A stretch of DNA of 5,450 nucleotides. Source: Sphingomonas sp. CCH9-E2 (lineage in GTDB: Bacteria; Pseudomonadota; Alphaproteobacteria; Sphingomonadales; Sphingomonadaceae). Below the pieces are notes generated by a model, which was not told where the DNA came from, did no database searches, and saw only the letters and a list, made by a program, of their open reading frames with translations. A program made the translations under genes and the position numbers. The stretch is from the NCBI RefSeq assembly GCF_001557215.1, contig NZ_LSJM01000363.1:1-5450 (forward strand), given 5' to 3'. Below, piece after piece: positions 1 to 5,108 of this stretch (the stretch's first letter is position 1; each line of letters starts with the position of its first letter).

Positions 1-342
1 CTCCCGGCTGCCGCCATGGCGCCGCAGAATGGCGTGCTGATCATCTATGGCGATGACAAATGCCCGACCAATTCGGACGGCGAGGAAATCGTCGTGTGCG
101 TGCGGCGACCGGCTGGCGAGCGCTTCCGCATCCCCAGCGAGCTGCGCGACGCCGAAGTCACGCCGCAGCGGGAAAGCTGGGCGGTGCGCCAGCGCTCGGC
201 GCTGACCGCCGGCGACACGGGCATCGGCAGCTGCACCACGGTCGGCCCCGGCGGCGGCATCGGCTGCGCCACCCGCGAGATTCAGGCCGGCAAGGCCGAG
301 GCGGATTCGCGCAAGAAGGCGGAGAAGGTTCTGCCGGACTGA
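1..342 (+). CDS. Exported sphingomonad-type hypothetical protein, 5'-partial (left copy)
   Basis: The function is unknown. The frame is open from base 1 and ends with TGA at 340-342. The first in-frame ATG is at 16, but the codons before it read L-P-A-A-A, which looks like the end of a signal peptide with an Ala-X-Ala-type cleavage region. The true start therefore probably lies beyond the window edge. Counting from the ATG at 16, the visible protein has 108 residues. It begins M-A-P-Q-N-G-V-L-I-I-Y-G-D-D-K-C-P, followed by an E-I-V-V-C-V-R-R-P segment and a G-E-R-F-R-I-P segment. Cysteines at 16, 28, 73 and 84 could form disulfides in the periplasm. The middle is Gly-rich (G-P-G-G-G-I-G-C) and the C-terminus is charged. 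I recall similar small exported proteins as a conserved hypothetical family in Sphingomonadales, and have not searched for it. A bulged terminator follows 54 bp after the stop. Confidence 0.72.
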   Translation, partial: LPAAAMAPQNGVLIIYGDDKCPTNSDGEEIVVCVRRPAGERFRIPSELRDAEVTPQRESWAVRQRSALTAGDTGIGSCTTVGPGGGIGCATREIQAGKAEADSRKKAEKVLPD

Positions 343-363
343 CGCCCATCTCATCCCCTCCCC

Positions 364-388
364 GAAACAGAGGGGCAAGGGGGTGGGT
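364..388 (+). repeat. G-rich intergenic repeat, first arm (left copy)
   Basis: The 25-bp segment reads GAAA-CAG-AGGGGC-AA-GGGGGTGGGT. An inverted partner at 470-493 has the form GAAA-GGG-AGGGGC-C-GGGGGTGGGT on the opposite strand, so blocks of 4, 6 and 10 bases are identical. Paired G-rich blocks of this kind between genes look like the REP-like elements common in sphingomonad intergenic DNA. That assignment is from memory of the motif. Confidence 0.55.
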
Positions 389-396
389 CTAGCGCT

Positions 397-430
397 GGGC
401 GAGGCTCGATGCCTCGCACGGCCCTTTTTT
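397..430 (+). terminator. Intrinsic terminator after the exported-protein gene (left copy)
   Basis: GGGC (397-400) can pair with GCCC (421-424), and GAGGC (401-405) with GCCTC (411-415). The loop is TCGAT (406-410) and there is a 5-base bulge (416-420). Six T residues (425-430) follow at once. An alternative fold is an unbulged 7-bp stem, GCGAGGC (399-405) with GCCTCGC (411-417). Either form suits rho-independent termination of the upstream gene and insulates the membrane-protein gene from it. Confidence 0.68.
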
Positions 431-453
431 GCGATCCGGTGCAGTTATTTGGA

Positions 454-469
454 GCGCGCAGACGCGCGC
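454..469 (+). other. GC-only hairpin between the G-rich repeat arms (left copy)
   Basis: GCGCGC (454-459) and GCGCGC (464-469) flank the 4-base loop AGAC, giving a 6-bp all-GC stem. It lies directly beside the inner edge of the second G-rich repeat arm (470-493) and has no T-tract, so it is not an intrinsic terminator. It may be part of the repeat element. Confidence 0.4.
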
Positions 470-493
470 ACCCACCCCCGGCCCCTCCCTTTC
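470..493 (-). repeat. G-rich intergenic repeat, inverted second arm (left copy)
   Basis: This 24-bp segment reads on the minus strand as GAAA-GGG-AGGGGC-C-GGGGGTGGGT. It is the inverted partner of 364-388, and the terminator and GC hairpin lie between the two arms. A transcript could fold into a long stem enclosing both. It could be a mobile REP-like unit inserted between the two genes. Confidence 0.5.
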
Positions 494-553
494 AGCGATG
501 GGTGATGCGTTGCTGCAGCGCGCCATGCCCGCTAACCGAACCGCAGCTCGTTC

Positions 554-563
554 GAGGGGGAAG
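554..563 (+). promoter_or_regulatory. Ribosome binding site of the membrane-protein gene (left copy)
   Basis: The purine-rich run GAGGGGGAAG ends 5 bases before the ATG at 569. It supports that ATG as the start. Confidence 0.5.
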
Positions 564-568
564 CGTGA

Positions 569-1999
569 ATGATCCTGTCAGCAGCCCACCGTCCCTGGCA
601 CGTCCCCGCCCTGCTCTTCGCTCTCGTCTGGCTGTCCTGCATCTGGTTCGGCTCCTGGGCGTTCAACCCCAACAGCGCCACGCGCATCCTCGCCGCCACC
701 GCGATCGTCGAGACCGGCAGCGCGCGGATCGATCCCTATGGCGCGATGACGATCGACAAGGCGCAGTTCGACGGCCATCTCTACATGGACAAGGCGCCGG
801 GCATGACGCTGATGGCGCTGCCCTTCGTCGCCGCGACCAACTGGGTCACGCAGCAGACCAGCGCGGACGTCCCGCACCAACTGTTCGACCCGGAAGCCGA
901 GGCATTTCTGCGCCTGCGCATGCGCGCTGCCATCGCCGGGATTGGCGCCGTGCTGACCGCACTCGCGGCAGTCGAGCTGCTCGACCTCGGCACCGGCATC
1001 GGCGGCAGCCGCGCTGCGGGGCTGTTCACCGCTATCGGCTTCGCACTCGGCACCACCGTCTGGGGCTGGACCACCACCTGGTTCGGCCACGCCGCCGCGA
1101 CCTCGCTCATCGCCATCGCGCTCTGGGCAGTGTGGCGCGGCACCCGGAACGGCCTCGCGCCCCGCTATGCGCTGATCGCCGGCCTCGCGCTCGGCTGGGC
1201 GGTGGTGGTGGAGCATGGCGCGCTGCTGCTCGGCGCGCCGGTCGCGCTGTGGGCCCTGTGGCGCATCCGCGATGCCGACCGCGCCGCCCAACTGCGCACC
1301 ATCAGCCTCGCCATCGCAGGCGGAGTCATCGCCGCCATCCCCCTATTCGCCTACAACCTCGCGACCTTCGGGCACCCCTTCACCACCGGCTATTCGGGCG
1401 TGGTCGGCTTCGAAGGCATGAAACAGGGCCTGTTCGGCCTGACCTATCCCAAGCTCGACGTGCTCACCGAAATCCTGCTCGGCAAACGCCGCGGGATCAT
1501 CTGGGTCGCGCCGATCCTGGCCCTCGCCCCGTTCGGCATCTGGACGCTGCTGCGCGACCCGGCCCGACGCGACCTTGGCGTACTCGCGGTGGCTGGCGCG
1601 CTCGCCTGCTTCCTTTACCACGCCGCCTACATCTATTGGGACGGCGGCAACGCCACCGGCCCGCGTCACGCGCTCCCGGCGATCGCCTATCTCGCCGTCG
1701 GCCTCGCCGCCTATTGGGGCAGCGCCAGCCGGATCGAGCGCGCGCTCGGCCTCGCCTTCCTCGCCGCCAGCGTCGCGCTCAACCTGATCATCACCGCGGT
1801 CGACATCCAGGCCCCGGCCCAATTCGCGGCGCCGCTGACCGACCACATCCTGCCCGGCTTTCTCGCCTTCAACCTGCGCACCCTTCCCAGCGAATTCTGG
1901 GGCTGGTCGCCGGGGGCGGGCCTCACGCTCTACCTCATCCTCGCAGGCGTTCTCGCGGCGCTGCTCGCGCTCGCCTGCCGCCGCAGCGCGTCGGACTGA
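569..1999 (+). CDS. Polytopic membrane protein, GT-C / family 39-like glycosyltransferase (left copy)
   Basis: This is a complete 476-residue integral membrane protein. Hydrophobic segments lie near residues 12-32, 78-97, 118-136, 148-167, 173-190, 198-232 (two), 245-262, 308-326, 335-353, 368-385, 391-410 and 451-470, giving about 11-13 helices. Between the first two, an Asp-rich loop (D-P-Y-G near 55, then H-L-Y-M-D-K-A-P-G at 70-78) sits where GT-C enzymes carry their catalytic acidic residue. Other family-like motifs are Y-N-L-A-T-F-G-H-P-F (262-271), L-G-K-R-R-G-I-I-W-V-A-P (304-315) and W-D-G-G-N-A-T-G-P-R-H (357-367). Proteins with this motif set are usually annotated as membrane glycosyltransferases that move sugars from polyprenyl-phosphate carriers on the periplasmic side. 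Acceptor and donor cannot be read from the sequence. The start is set by the purine-rich site at 554-563 and by the hydrophobic N-terminus. The stop is 36 bp before the radical SAM gene, with no terminator between, so read-through is possible. No functional link to the neighbours is visible. Confidence 0.85.
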   Translation: MILSAAHRPWHVPALLFALVWLSCIWFGSWAFNPNSATRILAATAIVETGSARIDPYGAMTIDKAQFDGHLYMDKAPGMTLMALPFVAATNWVTQQTSADVPHQLFDPEAEAFLRLRMRAAIAGIGAVLTALAAVELLDLGTGIGGSRAAGLFTAIGFALGTTVWGWTTTWFGHAAATSLIAIALWAVWRGTRNGLAPRYALIAGLALGWAVVVEHGALLLGAPVALWALWRIRDADRAAQLRTISLAIAGGVIAAIPLFAYNLATFGHPFTTGYSGVVGFEGMKQGLFGLTYPKLDVLTEILLGKRRGIIWVAPILALAPFGIWTLLRDPARRDLGVLAVAGALACFLYHAAYIYWDGGNATGPRHALPAIAYLAVGLAAYWGSASRIERALGLAFLAASVALNLIITAVDIQAPAQFAAPLTDHILPGFLAFNLRTLPSEFWGWSPGAGLTLYLILAGVLAALLALACRRSASD

Positions 2000-2000
2000 C

Positions 2001-2035
2001 TGGACACGCAAGCCACTGGAACGTATAAAGAACAT
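2001..2035 (+). promoter_or_regulatory. Sigma-70-type promoter of the radical SAM gene (left copy)
   Basis: The -35 box TGGACA (2001-2006) matches TTGACA in 5 of 6 bases. The spacer is exactly 17 bp (2007-2023). The -10 box TATAAA (2024-2029) matches TATAAT in 5 of 6. Transcription would start about 7 bases after the -10, at or next to the A of the ATG at 2036, giving a leaderless or nearly leaderless mRNA. No convincing Shine-Dalgarno sequence precedes the ATG, which agrees with this. Confidence 0.65.
2019..2033 (+). promoter_or_regulatory. LexA (SOS) box over the -10 element (left copy)
   Basis: The sequence is GAAC (2019-2022), seven bases (2023-2029), then GAAC (2030-2033). On the other strand this is GTTC-N7-GTTC, the established LexA operator of Alphaproteobacteria. 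The seven-base gap contains the whole -10 box TATAAA, so bound LexA would block RNA polymerase directly. The box ends two bases before the start codon. An exact 8-of-8 match, at the promoter of a predicted DNA-repair gene, makes a chance match unlikely. Expected regulation is repression by LexA and induction by DNA damage. Confidence 0.8.
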
Positions 2036-3343
2036 ATGGCCCAGCTCGACCTGCGCGAAAAGCTCGAAATCCTCGCCGACGCCGCGAAATATGATGCATC
2101 CTGCGCCTCATCCGGCACGTCGAAACGCAAATCCTCCGGCGGCAAGGGGCTGGGTTCGACCGAGGGGATGGGCATCTGCCACGCTTATGCCCCCGATGGC
2201 CGCTGCATCAGCCTGCTCAAGATCTTGCTGACCAACAGCTGCATCTTCGACTGCCATTATTGCATTAACCGCAAGAGCTCGAACGTCCGGCGCGCGCGCT
2301 TCACCGCGCAGGAGGTCGTCCGCCTCACGCTCGACTTCTACCGCCGCAATTATATCGAGGGGTTGTTCCTTTCCTCGGGCATCATCCGCTCGCCCGATTA
2401 CACGATGGAGCAGATTGTCGAGGTCGCGCGCAGCCTGCGCGAGGATCACGACTTTCGCGGCTACATTCATTTGAAGACGATCCCCGACGCCGACCCCGGG
2501 CTGATCCATCAGGCCGGGCTGCACGCCGACCGGCTGTCGATCAATGTCGAGCTGCCCACCGTCGCCGGCCTGACGCGCCTCGCCCCGGAGAAATCCGCCC
2601 CCCGGATCGAAGGGGCGATGCGCGACCTGAAGCGCGATATCGAGGACACGGGCGACGCGCGCAAACGCTATCGCTCCGCCCCCAAATTCGCGCCCGCTGG
2701 CCAGTCGACCCAGATGATCGTCGGCGCCGACGATCATCTGGGTCGACTGGCCAGCGGGCGCGAATTTGGGGGCGGAGCGATAGCGTTTGCGCGCGTCGCC
2801 CGTGTCCTCGATATCGCGCTTCAGGTCGCGCATCGCCCCTTCGATCCGGGGGGCGGATTTCTCCGGGGCGAGGCGCGTCAGGCCGGCGACGGTGGGCAGC
2901 TCGACATTGATCGACAGCCGGTCGGCGTGCAGCCCGGCCTGATGGATCAGCCCGGGGTCGGCGTCGGGGATCGTCTTCAAATGAATGTAGCCGCGAAAGT
3001 CGTGATCCTCGCGCAGGCTGCGCGCGACCTCGACAATCTGCTCCATCGTGTAATCGGGCGAGCGGATGATGCCCGAGGAAAGGAACAACCCCTCGATATA
3101 ATTGCGGCGGTAGAAGTCGAGCGTGAGGCGGACGACCTCCTGCGCGGTGAAGCGCGCGCGCCGGACGTTCGAGCTCTTGCGGTTAATGCAATAATGGCAG
3201 TCGAAGATGCAGCTGTTGGTCAGCAAGATCTTGAGCAGGCTGATGCAGCGGCCATCGGGGGCATAAGCGTGGCAGATGCCCATCCCCTCGGTCGAACCCA
3301 GCCCCTTGCCGCCGGAGGATTTGCGTTTCGACGTGCCGGATGA
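2036..3343 (+). CDS. Radical SAM DNA modification/repair protein, cut at the fold; chimeric ORF (left copy)
   Basis: Only residues 1 to about 232 (2036 to about 2731) are genuine. The 4Fe-4S cluster motif C-X3-C-X2-C is at Cys69, Cys73 and Cys76 (C-I-F-D-C-H-Y-C), with further cysteines at 23, 48 and 57. The N-terminal K-L-E-I-L-A-D-A-A-K-Y-D-A-S-C, the L-L-T-N-S-C-I-F-D-C core, F-L-S-S-G-I-I (111-117), H-L-K-T-I-P-D-A (145-152) and Q-M-I-V-G-A-D (226-232) match the family annotated as putative DNA modification/repair radical SAM protein. Members are about 400 residues long and are normally encoded with a uracil-DNA-glycosylase-family protein; the reaction is unknown. The rest of the barrel and the C-terminal region are missing. 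From residue 231 the frame reads the exact antisense of its own codons back to codon 25, whose TCA gives the TGA stop at 3341-3343. The 435-aa product is therefore an artefact of the fold. The ATG at 2036 fits the family N-terminus and lies just after the LexA-controlled promoter. Confidence 0.8.
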   Translation: MAQLDLREKLEILADAAKYDASCASSGTSKRKSSGGKGLGSTEGMGICHAYAPDGRCISLLKILLTNSCIFDCHYCINRKSSNVRRARFTAQEVVRLTLDFYRRNYIEGLFLSSGIIRSPDYTMEQIVEVARSLREDHDFRGYIHLKTIPDADPGLIHQAGLHADRLSINVELPTVAGLTRLAPEKSAPRIEGAMRDLKRDIEDTGDARKRYRSAPKFAPAGQSTQMIVGADDHLGRLASGREFGGGAIAFARVARVLDIALQVAHRPFDPGGGFLRGEARQAGDGGQLDIDRQPVGVQPGLMDQPGVGVGDRLQMNVAAKVVILAQAARDLDNLLHRVIGRADDARGKEQPLDIIAAVEVEREADDLLRGEARAPDVRALAVNAIMAVEDAAVGQQDLEQADAAAIGGISVADAHPLGRTQPLAAGGFAFRRAG

Positions 3344-3415
3344 GGCGCAGGATGCATCATATTTCGCGGCGTCGGCGAGGATTTCGAGCTTTTCGCGCAG
3401 GTCGAGCTGGGCCAT
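2108..3415 (-). CDS. Radical SAM DNA modification/repair protein, cut at the fold; chimeric ORF (right copy)
   Basis: This is the mirror copy of the radical SAM gene, with its ATG at 3413-3415. Genuine coding runs from 3415 down to about 2720 (residues 1 to about 232, cluster cysteines at 69, 73 and 76). The remainder, down to 2108, is the antisense of the left copy. The two chimeric frames overlap over 2108-3343 on opposite strands, which is itself impossible for two real genes of this family. Neither copy contains the C-terminal region or the expected glycosylase-family neighbour. Confidence 0.78.
   Translation of the reverse strand: MAQLDLREKLEILADAAKYDASCASSGTSKRKSSGGKGLGSTEGMGICHAYAPDGRCISLLKILLTNSCIFDCHYCINRKSSNVRRARFTAQEVVRLTLDFYRRNYIEGLFLSSGIIRSPDYTMEQIVEVARSLREDHDFRGYIHLKTIPDADPGLIHQAGLHADRLSINVELPTVAGLTRLAPEKSAPRIEGAMRDLKRDIEDTGDARKRYRSAPKFAPAGQSTQMIVGADDHLGRLASGREFGGGAIAFARVARVLDIALQVAHRPFDPGGGFLRGEARQAGDGGQLDIDRQPVGVQPGLMDQPGVGVGDRLQMNVAAKVVILAQAARDLDNLLHRVIGRADDARGKEQPLDIIAAVEVEREADDLLRGEARAPDVRALAVNAIMAVEDAAVGQQDLEQADAAAIGGISVADAHPLGRTQPLAAGGFAFRRAG
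2711..2740. other. Fold point of the palindrome inside the radical SAM gene
   Basis: The symmetry axis lies between 2725 and 2726, exactly between codon 230 (GGC, Gly) and codon 231 (GCC, Ala). The central 12 bases GTCGGCGCCGAC (2720-2731) encode V-G-A-D, which is also what the family has at this point. They are probably native sequence that happens to be self-complementary. A 3' end lying in this short native palindrome could fold on itself and prime synthesis of the second arm, which would explain a spacerless junction. Confidence 0.75.
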
Positions 3416-3450
3416 ATGTTCTTTATACGTTCCAGTGGCTTGCGTGTCCA
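3416..3450 (-). promoter_or_regulatory. Sigma-70-type promoter of the radical SAM gene (right copy)
   Basis: On the minus strand, TGGACA lies at 3450-3445 and TATAAA at 3427-3422, 17 bp apart. It is the mirror of the promoter at 2001-2035, with the predicted start at or beside the ATG (3415). Confidence 0.63.
3418..3432 (-). promoter_or_regulatory. LexA (SOS) box (right copy)
   Basis: GTTC (3418-3421), seven bases, then GTTC (3429-3432), seen on the plus strand. It is the mirror of the box at 2019-2033 and covers the -10 element of the minus-strand promoter. Confidence 0.78.
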
Positions 3451-3451
3451 G

Positions 3452-4882
3452 TCAGTCCGACGCGCTGCGGCGGCAGGCGAGCGCGAGCAGCGCCGCGAGA
3501 ACGCCTGCGAGGATGAGGTAGAGCGTGAGGCCCGCCCCCGGCGACCAGCCCCAGAATTCGCTGGGAAGGGTGCGCAGGTTGAAGGCGAGAAAGCCGGGCA
3601 GGATGTGGTCGGTCAGCGGCGCCGCGAATTGGGCCGGGGCCTGGATGTCGACCGCGGTGATGATCAGGTTGAGCGCGACGCTGGCGGCGAGGAAGGCGAG
3701 GCCGAGCGCGCGCTCGATCCGGCTGGCGCTGCCCCAATAGGCGGCGAGGCCGACGGCGAGATAGGCGATCGCCGGGAGCGCGTGACGCGGGCCGGTGGCG
3801 TTGCCGCCGTCCCAATAGATGTAGGCGGCGTGGTAAAGGAAGCAGGCGAGCGCGCCAGCCACCGCGAGTACGCCAAGGTCGCGTCGGGCCGGGTCGCGCA
3901 GCAGCGTCCAGATGCCGAACGGGGCGAGGGCCAGGATCGGCGCGACCCAGATGATCCCGCGGCGTTTGCCGAGCAGGATTTCGGTGAGCACGTCGAGCTT
4001 GGGATAGGTCAGGCCGAACAGGCCCTGTTTCATGCCTTCGAAGCCGACCACGCCCGAATAGCCGGTGGTGAAGGGGTGCCCGAAGGTCGCGAGGTTGTAG
4101 GCGAATAGGGGGATGGCGGCGATGACTCCGCCTGCGATGGCGAGGCTGATGGTGCGCAGTTGGGCGGCGCGGTCGGCATCGCGGATGCGCCACAGGGCCC
4201 ACAGCGCGACCGGCGCGCCGAGCAGCAGCGCGCCATGCTCCACCACCACCGCCCAGCCGAGCGCGAGGCCGGCGATCAGCGCATAGCGGGGCGCGAGGCC
4301 GTTCCGGGTGCCGCGCCACACTGCCCAGAGCGCGATGGCGATGAGCGAGGTCGCGGCGGCGTGGCCGAACCAGGTGGTGGTCCAGCCCCAGACGGTGGTG
4401 CCGAGTGCGAAGCCGATAGCGGTGAACAGCCCCGCAGCGCGGCTGCCGCCGATGCCGGTGCCGAGGTCGAGCAGCTCGACTGCCGCGAGTGCGGTCAGCA
4501 CGGCGCCAATCCCGGCGATGGCAGCGCGCATGCGCAGGCGCAGAAATGCCTCGGCTTCCGGGTCGAACAGTTGGTGCGGGACGTCCGCGCTGGTCTGCTG
4601 CGTGACCCAGTTGGTCGCGGCGACGAAGGGCAGCGCCATCAGCGTCATGCCCGGCGCCTTGTCCATGTAGAGATGGCCGTCGAACTGCGCCTTGTCGATC
4701 GTCATCGCGCCATAGGGATCGATCCGCGCGCTGCCGGTCTCGACGATCGCGGTGGCGGCGAGGATGCGCGTGGCGCTGTTGGGGTTGAACGCCCAGGAGC
4801 CGAACCAGATGCAGGACAGCCAGACGAGAGCGAAGAGCAGGGCGGGGACGTGCCAGGGACGGTGGGCTGCTGACAGGATCAT
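3452..4882 (-). CDS. Polytopic membrane protein, GT-C / family 39-like glycosyltransferase (right copy)
   Basis: This mirror copy encodes the same 476 residues as 569-1999: the hydrophobic segments, the acidic first loop with D-K-A-P-G at 74-78, and W-D-G-G-N-A-T-G-P-R-H at 357-367. There is no synonymous difference between the copies, so this should not be counted as a paralogue. The start codon is at 4882-4880, preceded by the purine-rich site at 4888-4897. Confidence 0.83.
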   Translation of the reverse strand: MILSAAHRPWHVPALLFALVWLSCIWFGSWAFNPNSATRILAATAIVETGSARIDPYGAMTIDKAQFDGHLYMDKAPGMTLMALPFVAATNWVTQQTSADVPHQLFDPEAEAFLRLRMRAAIAGIGAVLTALAAVELLDLGTGIGGSRAAGLFTAIGFALGTTVWGWTTTWFGHAAATSLIAIALWAVWRGTRNGLAPRYALIAGLALGWAVVVEHGALLLGAPVALWALWRIRDADRAAQLRTISLAIAGGVIAAIPLFAYNLATFGHPFTTGYSGVVGFEGMKQGLFGLTYPKLDVLTEILLGKRRGIIWVAPILALAPFGIWTLLRDPARRDLGVLAVAGALACFLYHAAYIYWDGGNATGPRHALPAIAYLAVGLAAYWGSASRIERALGLAFLAASVALNLIITAVDIQAPAQFAAPLTDHILPGFLAFNLRTLPSEFWGWSPGAGLTLYLILAGVLAALLALACRRSASD

Positions 4883-4887
4883 TCACG

Positions 4888-4897
4888 CTTCCCCCTC
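4888..4897 (-). promoter_or_regulatory. Ribosome binding site of the membrane-protein gene (right copy)
   Basis: GAGGGGGAAG on the minus strand, ending 5 bases before the ATG at 4882. Mirror of 554-563. Confidence 0.48.
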
Positions 4898-4957
4898 GAA
4901 CGAGCTGCGGTTCGGTTAGCGGGCATGGCGCGCTGCAGCAACGCATCACCCATCGCT

Positions 4958-4981
4958 GAAAGGGAGGGGCCGGGGGTGGGT
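4958..4981 (+). repeat. G-rich intergenic repeat, second arm (right copy)
   Basis: Reads GAAA-GGG-AGGGGC-C-GGGGGTGGGT on the plus strand. Mirror of 470-493. Confidence 0.5.
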
Positions 4982-4997
4982 GCGCGCGTCTGCGCGC
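4982..4997 (-). other. GC-only hairpin (right copy)
   Basis: Two GCGCGC hexamers separated by 4 bases. Mirror of 454-469. Confidence 0.38.
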
Positions 4998-5020
4998 TCC
5001 AAATAACTGCACCGGATCGC

Positions 5021-5054
5021 AAAAAAGGGCCGTGCGAGGCATCGAGCCTCGCCC
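5021..5054 (-). terminator. Intrinsic terminator after the exported-protein gene (right copy)
   Basis: Mirror of 397-430. On the minus strand a GGGC-GAGGC / GCCTC-GCCC stem is followed by six T residues, seen as AAAAAA at 5021-5026 on the plus strand. Confidence 0.66.
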
Positions 5055-5062
5055 AGCGCTAG

Positions 5063-5087
5063 ACCCACCCCCTTGCCCCTCTGTTTC
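5063..5087 (-). repeat. G-rich intergenic repeat, first arm (right copy)
   Basis: Mirror of 364-388, reading GAAA-CAG-AGGGGC-AA-GGGGGTGGGT on the minus strand. Confidence 0.53.
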
Positions 5088-5108
5088 GGGGAGGGGATGA
5101 GATGGGCG

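Larger units (their letters stand above)
1..2725 (+). repeat. Left arm of a perfect 5450-bp inverted repeat
   Basis: This arm is the reverse complement of bases 2726-5450. Base-by-base comparison of both window ends, the intergenic region, the start of the membrane-protein gene and the fold shows no mismatch. All reading frames recur at mirrored positions (x maps to 5451-x) with identical proteins. There is no spacer between the arms. Identity includes intergenic DNA and third codon positions, so this is not an old gene duplication. The likeliest explanation is a fold-back (snap-back) chimera or an inverted-read assembly artefact. The arm holds all the unique information in the window. Confidence 0.97.

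Noticed and set aside
431..553. A sigma-70 promoter for the membrane-protein gene
   Set aside because: Partial boxes such as TTGCGA near 429 have no matching -10 at a suitable distance, so no promoter could be supported.
578..1291. Minus-strand frames of 237, 230 and 120 residues opposite the membrane-protein gene, and their mirrors
   Set aside because: Their products are Gly/Arg/Glu/Ala-rich, as expected from the antisense of GC-rich coding DNA, with no recognisable motif and no ribosome binding site.
409..2028. A 539-residue open frame on the plus strand, and its mirror at 3423-5042
   Set aside because: It is an out-of-frame shadow of the membrane-protein gene. The product is an unnatural Arg/His/Pro-rich sequence, its start lies inside the terminator hairpin, and it runs past the real stop.
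2700..2750. A hairpin telomere or resolution site of a linear replicon, or a phage or plasmid origin
   Set aside because: The axis lies inside a conserved coding sequence that matches its family up to the fold. No telomere-resolvase gene, iterons or AT-rich region is present.
2732..3343. A novel C-terminal domain on the radical SAM protein
   Set aside because: The bases are the exact reverse complement of the gene's own 5' part, so the apparent domain is antisense reading through the fold.
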